This document shows, one piece after another, positions 57,684 to 64,000 of a stretch of DNA of 64,000 nt; positions within the stretch are counted from its first letter, which is position 1, and every line of letters starts with the position of its first letter. The notes under the pieces were generated by a model. That model ran no database searches and was not told the DNA's origin. It worked only from the letters and a program-made list of their open reading frames with translations. Position numbers and translations under genes: made by a program. The DNA is from Anastrepha obliqua (taxonomy: Eukaryota; Arthropoda; Insecta; Diptera; Tephritidae). Where the stretch lies: the NCBI RefSeq assembly GCF_027943255.1, contig NC_072894.1, positions 55,183,601 through 55,247,600 on the forward strand, written 5' to 3'.

Positions 57684-58634
57684 AAGGGTTTTCCAATAAG
57701 AGGTGTTATTCCCGTAAAATATCAATGGTTTCGTTGCTTGTATGGCACTTTGCGTTATCTTGTTGAAAGTAAACGTTATCCAGATCAATACCATCCGATT
57801 CCGGCCATAAAAAATCGTTAATCATCTCTCGATAGCGCAATCCATTCACGGTAACTATTGCTTCAGCCTCATTTTCGAAAAAGTAAGGTCCAATGACTCC
57901 GTCGGACCATAAACCGCACCAAGCAGTCACACGTTGAGGACAGAGAGGCTTTTCAACAATAACTCTTGGATTTTCTGAGCCCCAGATCCGACAATTTTGC
58001 TTGTTAACGAAGCCACCGAGGTGGAAATGGGCCTCATTAGTCAAGATGATGTTTCGATGGAATTCCGGATCATTTTCATGCATTTTAACGACCCAATCAG
58101 CAAAGACACGACGTTGTTGATGATCAGCCGGCTTGAGTTCTTGTGTTAACTGGACTTTATAAGCCTTAAGACCCAAATCTTTATGCAAAATACGGTGTAA
58201 TGACGTTAGTGGAATGCCTAATTCCGAAGAACGACGAGGAATGCCCAAAACTGGATTTTCTTCAACACTTTCGGCTACAACAGCAATATTTCCGATTTTC
58301 GACTGTTCTTGAGCGACGTGCACGGGTTTTATTTTTCACATCACTAAATTGTCCCAACAGTTCGAATTTTTTTTACCAATTTCTGTATTGCGGTCCGACA
58401 AGGAGCTTCACGATGACCCAAAAATGTTCGAGCTTTACGAACCGTCTCTGCCGAATTTTCACCATTTTTATAGTAAATTTTAATAATTCCAATGCGTTGT
58501 TTAAACATGTATCGTTTCATTTTTATTAATGGCGTAGTTTCTACTTGTCAAATATCAAAAAATGACAGCTTCAAAAGTGACATCTACCGAAATAGAGGGC
58601 TATTCAAAGTAACACCTGTTATTGGGAAACTCTT
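57684..58634 (-). mobile_element. Tc1/mariner element (right copy, fuller)
   Basis: 951 bp with TA on both sides (57,682-57,683; 58,635-58,636). Ends AAGGGTTTTCCAATAAGAGG and (complement) AAGAGTTTCCCAATAACAGG. Same mirrored position as 1,678-2,164, so inserted before the duplication. Confidence 0.92.
57706..58530 (-). pseudogene. Mariner transposase, frameshifted and C-terminally deleted
   Basis: The N-terminal part reads MKRYMFKQRIGIIKIYYKNG in one frame from about 58,520. A run of eight A (complement, near 58,370) shifts the frame, and a 205-residue frame then covers the second helix-turn-helix and the catalytic core. NEAHFHLGGFVNKQNC has Asn where the first catalytic Asp is expected, and VYFQQDNAKCHTS keeps the second Asp. 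The frame ends at ETIDILRE and joins the terminal repeat directly, so the third-Asp region is missing. Inactive on three counts. Confidence 0.9.
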
Positions 58635-58973
58635 TATGTTGCTAACCATTCGTTATCGTTGGTGTAAAAACACGAAGTGAAATTGTATAAATTTCATGTT
58701 TTGGCCGATACTAATATATTTTATATTTTAGGAGCATAATTTTTGACTAATGGAGGTAAATTTACATGTTCCAGTCGGGTTAAGTACAGCGTGGTGCAAA
58801 ACTTATCACCCAGGATTTTTAATCTTTGCAAATAGCGCCGTACATCAACTATATTTGACACTTGTGAACTAGACTTTTGTGGCATGTATTATATTTTTTA
58901 CAAGATATGTTTGCACACTTTTCTCAGTAACGTATCTTCCGTGTGAAAAAAGAGTTTGGTGTATGTACTTATA
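58635..58973. other. Right-arm sequence, no gene
   Basis: Mirrors 1,345-1,677. Confidence 0.6.
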
Positions 58974-59803
58974 CATGGTGAACGATATGAAGTGTTACCA
59001 ACTTCACACTGCTTGCATCTGTAAAACAGCTCATGACATCAACGTCAAAATTCTCAGGAATAAGTTTCGTGATTCATATAAGTATTTGTATAAAATTACA
59101 TTCATATTTTTGAGGTTAACATAAAAAGTAATTCGGAGAATTTTTACCAATATATTAAATCGATGAAAAAGGCTTCTCTAAGACGTTACTGCTTCCTCTG
59201 TTAGTGATACAGCGAACTTATTTGCTGATTTCTTCGCATCTAATTTCGTATCTTATGAAGATCTTGATGAAGAACATTTGGCAGCCATTCGCCAAAACTT
59301 CGTGAGGATATTTTTTTCTACTGTTAACTTCAGTTCACTTGTTCTCTCAGATGATGATGTTATTGAGGGATGGTTGAAGATTATGAACTCTTCTCAAGCT
59401 GATGCCGATGGTATTTCTGTAATATTGCTTGTGGCTCTATGTTGCAATCTTTGCAAGTAAATTTTAATATTTAAATCCTTAGCTGGAGGAATATTTATCG
59501 ATGAATTGGAAGCTAACATCAGTCACTCCAATTTAGAAAAGGGCACATATAGCGATAATGCCAATTGTAGTTGTAAGATCTACGTTATCGAAGTTTGTCG
59601 TATTTTCAGTTTTTTCTGAAGATTGCTATTGCAGACTTTCAGAGTGGTTTCCAAATTGACTCGATATACACAAACTTCTCTAAAGCATTCGATAAAATCT
59701 CCAATACCATTTTAGCAACTAAATTGACATGCCTTGGTTTTCACTTGACTTTCCTTTGACTAGATTCGTCCTTATTTAATAAAGAGGAGTAGCATAGTAG
59801 TTA
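58974..59803 (+). pseudogene. LINE ORF2 remnant, right arm only
   Basis: Reads LRNKFRDSYKYLYK, TANLFADFFASNFVSYEDLD, SQADADGISVILL (degraded from the DGI.....LK motif), then FQSGFQIDSIYTNFSKAFDK near 59,640-59,700. That is the finger and palm entry of a jockey-like reverse transcriptase, with the motif A Asp changed to Asn (TNFSKAFD). Many stops. The left arm is uninterrupted near 1,345. Confidence 0.75.
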
Positions 59804-61098
59804 TAAATATATGGATTACACGGATTGTATAAAATGGGGTTTGTAACAATCGCTAGATCAAAATGTTAACCGGAATACTGTGTCCCGTATTATTATTAAT
59901 ATGAAGCTAGAAAGTGGCAAAAAAAATCTGCTAAGAACCTTAACGCCTCCAAGAAGATGATTGTGCTTTATCCGGTAGAAAAGTAGTTAAAAATCTAAAA
60001 TACTAAAATACGATTCAAAGTTCGTTTTCTATGTACATATGTAGGTATGCGTGCAACTTCCTGCCGCTCGACTATCTTCTGTGGGGCTACGTGAAGTTCC
60101 GTATTTATAAAAACAAATCACAGCCACCCATACGATTTGATTCATACCAGTTACTTTCTCAGGAACGATAGAGCGCGCAATCAACCAAGAGGTATGCTTA
60201 CTGTTAATTTTTGAGCAGATACTTGTACGAAAGCACAAAAGTTATAGATGGCTCCCAAGAATAATTGCACCATCCGTGAGAACAGTTCTAGCTTTGATGT
60301 AACAATTGAACAAACAATAAAGAGAGTAAATTCGCTCATTAATAATAATAAAAATAAAAATTAATACAACAATAAAATTAAAATTAAAATGCAATTATTA
60401 CGTTAGCAAATCAGTTTCACTGAGAGCACGATAGCGGTTCGCTAATGTCGCCAGCTCCTGTACTCTCACCACCGTGGATGCTTCCTATTTATTTAATTGT
60501 ATACGTATGTATGTATGCTATAAACTCAAACTTATATACTGAGTTTCCTATAAAAGTATGCATTGGACACAGATAAACAGTTAAAAGTTAATTAAAATTT
60601 GTACTATTTGTTCTATTTGACATACATACATAGATACGTACAAAATAGCACATTAGCTTTGGTTTTTTTTCGCGCATATGTACATAGGTATGTATCCGAA
60701 AAAACGCTGATCCGCGATTGCGATAGTAAAAGATATTTATTGTATGTGGACGTGAAAGTATAGATTTTACATATGTTAGTAATGCTGCATATTATTATAA
60801 ATACAAAAACATGTTCGGATTAAATTTTTAAAAGCCCTTCAAGTTTCAAAAAACTAAATTTTCAGATAGTGGTTCTTAATACTTTTATTCACTCCTTGAT
60901 AGTAATATTAAGAGAAAACATATATACATATATGCAGCTGATAAAAAAATAAATTGTTTACTTTCAACGTTGTTCTTCTTGCTGTTATAAAAACGTACGA
61001 AAATAACGCACAAAAATAGTTGAATTTTCCTTCTATGATAATAATTCGACTACAAATATATAACACTGGTAACAAAATGGACGCTAGAGGCCTAAGTA
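59804..61098. other. Outer right-arm block
   Basis: Mirrors 1-1,345 at about 95% identity by eye. No gene recognised. 61,098 is only the limit of what the window can show, because its partner is base 1. Confidence 0.8.
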
Positions 61099-62561
61099 AG
61101 ATGTTTTTACAGATCACGCCCACACAAAATTTTTCCTGGATAACAAAAGAGGTGATTTTTGTCACATGGCATAACAGATACGTAAAAAACGTTCACTTTA
61201 TCCGCAATTATTTCATAAGTGTACATAAGACTGCGCTTAATGCTTCGTGCAAACAAGCTTTAAGCGCAGTTACATATGCGCGTAAAAAACACAGCTATTA
61301 TTTATTTACTCTAACATGAATTACTACAAAAGACAAAATACATACATAAATACATACACTATGGCAGAGCACATGTGTGCTATTTGGATGGAGGGGAAGA
61401 GGCCTATTAGTACGTTGGGTAATGTTAAGAGTCATGCAAAATGGAAGTGAGCAACTACACCAAAAGAGTTTTATATAAATTTAGAAGTACATATAAATAC
61501 GTATACATATTTACACTTTATATATAGAAATGCATGACTTATGCCTTTATTTTAGGAGAAAATATCCTCAAATTCATAAGAGGAATCAAAAAACTTTACT
61601 GAGGTACATCGAGGCAACAGCTTTTACCTGATAGCTGTCATATACGTATGCATGTATGTTGATTTTTTTGAATTTTGACTATTTTTAATTTATTATGTGT
61701 TTTAACATATTGCAATTTTCTCAAAATAATTCACATAATATTATAAATTAAGTTTTTATTAGAATTATATTTAATTTTTATTATGAATTATAGCATCAAA
61801 ATAAATTTGGTTGATAAAAGGTCCTAAGTTAGTATTCAAACCTCTGGGCTACTCTGTGTATTGTACTCGTATGCTTTATTTAGGAAGTGATGTTTAAAGC
61901 AATACACCTTAGTATTTAGTAGGTAAAAACTCGTCGTTAGCGAATTGTTCAGTGTTTATGGGAAAACCCCATCGTGAACGTCAAATAAGATATGGAGAAT
62001 TCAAGTGTAGTTTCCAATTCAGACATGGCTGATAAAATCAATCAAATAGTAATAAACTAATGGACGACCAACAGTTCGTAAGATTACTAAGGATATGCGC
62101 ATCTCATGCAGGCGCCTTACTTCTCAGGCGACAAAAAGTACATTGTATAATAATTTCAGAACGCGCTTGGTAATATCCAAATAATGACTTTCCACAAGAC
62201 TTGCATCCACCAAAATAGCAGAAGCAGTAAACTTTTCGAAACATGACAAAGTCTTTTTATTATATACACTGCAAGGGTTAGTTCCTTGTTGGAGAACTTT
62301 CGCACTTCAATGATCGAGGGGATTCTTTGCTTATGTTGTGTATGTATTTACGAGTATAATTGGCGCCTGCATGTTTGGTTGGTATATTTGGTGAAGCTTC
62401 TCTTCCTATTTGTGGTGTGCGTCTTGATGTTTTTCAACAAAATGGAAGTCCCTGCAGTTTTATATTGCCTCCGAACTGCAGATGGTTTTCTAAGGGGAGA
62501 TTTTTCATAGCAGAAGTATTATAAGATGACGGCCAGGTGTCATGAGATTTCACATACGTGA
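61099..62561. other. Sequence beyond the visible palindrome
   Basis: No mirrored partner inside the window. Short frames only (61,020-61,319; 62,286-62,510). No family recognised. Confidence 0.5.
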
Positions 62562-62569
62562 CTTTAAAG

Positions 62570-63096
62570 CAAAGGTCGGCAAAACTGACTTTGCAAGTGG
62601 CTTGGTCAGCACAGATATCAAAGTCCCTATGAGTCATAGGATTATCAAAGGGGTTATCAAAGAGATCAATGCACTTCTAAATTTCCTTAATGTCTTCAAA
62701 TCAATTCTCAAAGTCAAAGAAAATAGTTTCCAGTAGTTTCTTTTTCTTCTCAGTAAACAAATTATCCCTTCGCAAACCCTGAATATTATCAAAGTCTCTA
62801 TGAGAAATATTATAATGCCTACTGGAATTATACTCAGGTGTCTCTTTAATAGATCTGTGGTACAAAGGCACTACATATCACCAAACGCATTTGGAATCAT
62901 ACAATTTTTTCCAATCATTTTTTTTTTTATCTATATATCCAACTATGTTTACTGTGGCATAAGAAATGTTTCTTTGGTATCAGTACAACGACTGATTTTA
63001 AGAACGTTAGAATACGTGTGTTGAGTGCAAGACGAATTTCTCTATCATTCTTGTGTTGAGTGTACTGCTCGCACGAGCAAGCTTTTCCGACCTCTG
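62570..63096. mobile_element. hAT element, CA(A/G)AGGTCGGCAA family
   Basis: 527 bp beginning CAAAGGTCGGCAA and ending TTTTCCGACCTCTG, with perfect 8-bp duplications CTTTAAAG at 62,562-62,569 and 63,097-63,104. Related in its ends to 56,527-56,851. No transposase frame. Confidence 0.9.
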
Positions 63097-63149
63097 CTTT
63101 AAAGCACTTTTCTAGGTTTAAAGAAAGCGGAGAATTTACGCATTATAGT

Positions 63150-63530
63150 TGAAAGCTATCAATGTCCTTTTGAATTTTAAGTGCATCATCATCGGTTTCG
63201 TAATTTTCAAAAATAGTTTTAGGTCGTCGGTATAGAGCAAATATTTTGCGAAGCTAAAGCAGCTACTTATATCATTTATTAACAAAACAAAACAGCAGCG
63301 GATCAAGTATGCTCCGTTGGGGAACCCCAGAGGAGACGAAGAGAGGTTCAGAAAAAATGTAGCCGATGCGTGCTAGCTTATAAATTAATAAAGAATGTGA
63401 AACTTTGTAGAAAGTTTTTGAGAAATCAGTCTAGATGCTATCAACCTGAAACCCAGCTGAAGGGACTTAATACTCGATCAATACTACCTAATGCGAAAGC
63501 GATCTTGTAAGCGTATTGGCCAAAATATTT
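63150..63530 (-). pseudogene. LINE reverse transcriptase remnant with YTDD
   Basis: Minus strand: SSGVPQRSILDPLLF (about 63,300-63,345), then in a shifted frame SCFSFAKYLLYTDDLKLF (about 63,210-63,260). It is the same family as the axis LINE (SCFSFAEHLLYTDDLKIF). Stops and shifts make it dead. Confidence 0.8.
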
Positions 63531-63867
63531 TCACAAAACTTGCCACATTGTGTGCAGAGATAAATTAAGATAAGTCCAAAGAGTCAGGGAAAGAGAATGC
63601 AGGCTAGTGTTGCGCAGTTGGCAATCTTCCACAACCCCGGTCTACATTCAATCCAGTAGATTTCTAAAGCTGTGGAGCTCGGCTAAATGGGTACCCGCTT
63701 TTGTAAAGCGTAAAGAATCTGGAAAAGCGAGCTTAATTGGATTAAAATCTCTAATTATTAATTAATCTGTTAATTATACTTTGCTTTATTTTACTAAAAG
63801 CTGCAGACATTTACTTGCCTTAAGGAATGTCCGTTTCTTCGTTTACCAATCCATTTATTTAGCTCTA
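63531..63867. other. Unassigned sequence
   Basis: No gene or clear repeat seen. Confidence 0.5.
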
Positions 63868-64000
63868 ACGCTCGGCCGCGGTATCCGCGGAGTGTGTAGG
63901 TTCGAATCTACCTGCATGAACATCAAATAATAGAAACCTCCAAGAGTATTCCAGCCATCAAAAAGATCCTCCTCAAAAAGCCGTTCGGAGTCGACTTAAA
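63868..64000 (+). mobile_element. tRNA-derived SINE, cut by window end
   Basis: B box GGTTCGAATCT at 63,899-63,909, then GAAACCTCCAAGAGTATT and GCCGTTCGGAGTCGACTTAA. Same family as 34,575-34,830. Confidence 0.75.

Larger units (their letters stand above)
1..61098. repeat. Giant interrupted palindrome (inverted duplication)
   Basis: The left arm (1 to 34,164) is the reverse complement of the right arm (about 36,413 to 61,098), around a 2.25-kb spacer. Anchor pairs read directly include 1/61,098, 660/60,475, 3,260/55,884, 4,385/54,765, 12,780/46,047, 16,884/45,331, 18,434/43,829, 23,770/38,020, 28,016/37,350 and 34,164/36,413. The coordinate sum drifts from about 61,100 to 70,577 because unique insertions load the left arm more heavily. 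Sampled identity is about 98% around 3.3 kb, about 95% over the first 280 bases, lower around 27.7 kb, and almost 100% for the innermost 0.9 kb. The outer left limit is outside the window. Scattered substitutions and arm-specific transposons argue against a hairpin-read artefact, although a misjoin of diverged copies cannot be excluded from sequence alone. Confidence 0.95.

Noticed and set aside
1..61098. Whole palindrome as one giant TIR transposon or Polinton
   Set aside because: No capsid, polymerase or integrase genes and no visible outer termini or target duplication. The arms are made of unrelated nested elements.
1..64000. CRISPR arrays, bacterial operons, riboswitches or terminators
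   Set aside because: The window is eukaryotic repeat-rich DNA with introns. No evenly spaced direct repeats with unique spacers are present.

Overview
The window is AT-rich nuclear DNA of an insect, most likely a dipteran and perhaps a tephritid fruit fly. That guess rests on remembered resemblance of its LINE and SINE families and is not proven. I recognise no intact host gene. Its dominant structure is one giant interrupted palindrome. Bases 1 to about 34,164 (left arm) are the reverse complement of about 36,413 to 61,098 (right arm). The arms flank a 2.25-kb spacer at 34,165-36,412. Position 1 pairs with about 61,098, so the palindrome probably continues beyond the left edge of the window. 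By eye the arms differ by about 2-6% in outer blocks and more near 27.6-28.0 kb. A 0.9-kb tract beside the spacer is nearly identical. Many insertions occur in only one arm. Both facts argue against a simple read-through artefact. Left arm: mariner remnant (1.7-2.2 kb); long-TIR DNA transposon with CACTG ends and TTA target duplication (6.2-8.2); Tc1-like remnant (9.1-9.8); hAT inserted in a mariner (11.7-12.6); LINE remnant (12.6-13.7); foldback-like element with a conserved unknown protein (14.0-16.6); SINE pieces (17.3-17.7 and 21.2-21.7); deleted piggyBac-like element (19.6-20.9); RNase H-type LINE remnant holding a hAT MITE (22.0-23.0); near-full-length jockey-type LINE (23.95-27.6); and an apparently intact Helitron (28.0-33.2). 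The Helitron is the one gene here likely to be functional. Two exons joined by a 76-bp intron give a 1,470-residue Rep-helicase. Spacer: an exon-like ORF, a tRNA-derived SINE, and a 5'-truncated LINE with a 411-residue open reverse transcriptase segment and a TAAA-rich tail. Right arm, read outward: the mirror of the left arm, plus its own insertions. These are a LINE split by a mariner (40.9-42.5), a mariner-derived MITE (43.5), a rearranged mariner/hAT piece (44.5), a piggyBac with TTAA duplication (47.7-49.5), a small hAT (56.5) and a LINE remnant (59.0-59.8). Beyond 61.1 kb lie another hAT of the same family, a LINE remnant and a SINE. Because each arm can serve as the empty-site reference for the other, several insertion sites can be read to the base, and elements can be sorted into older and younger than the palindrome. 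At the centre, two copies of a multi-exon gene of unknown function diverge from the spacer. Both copies share a frame disruption, and the left one is interrupted in an intron by the Helitron.
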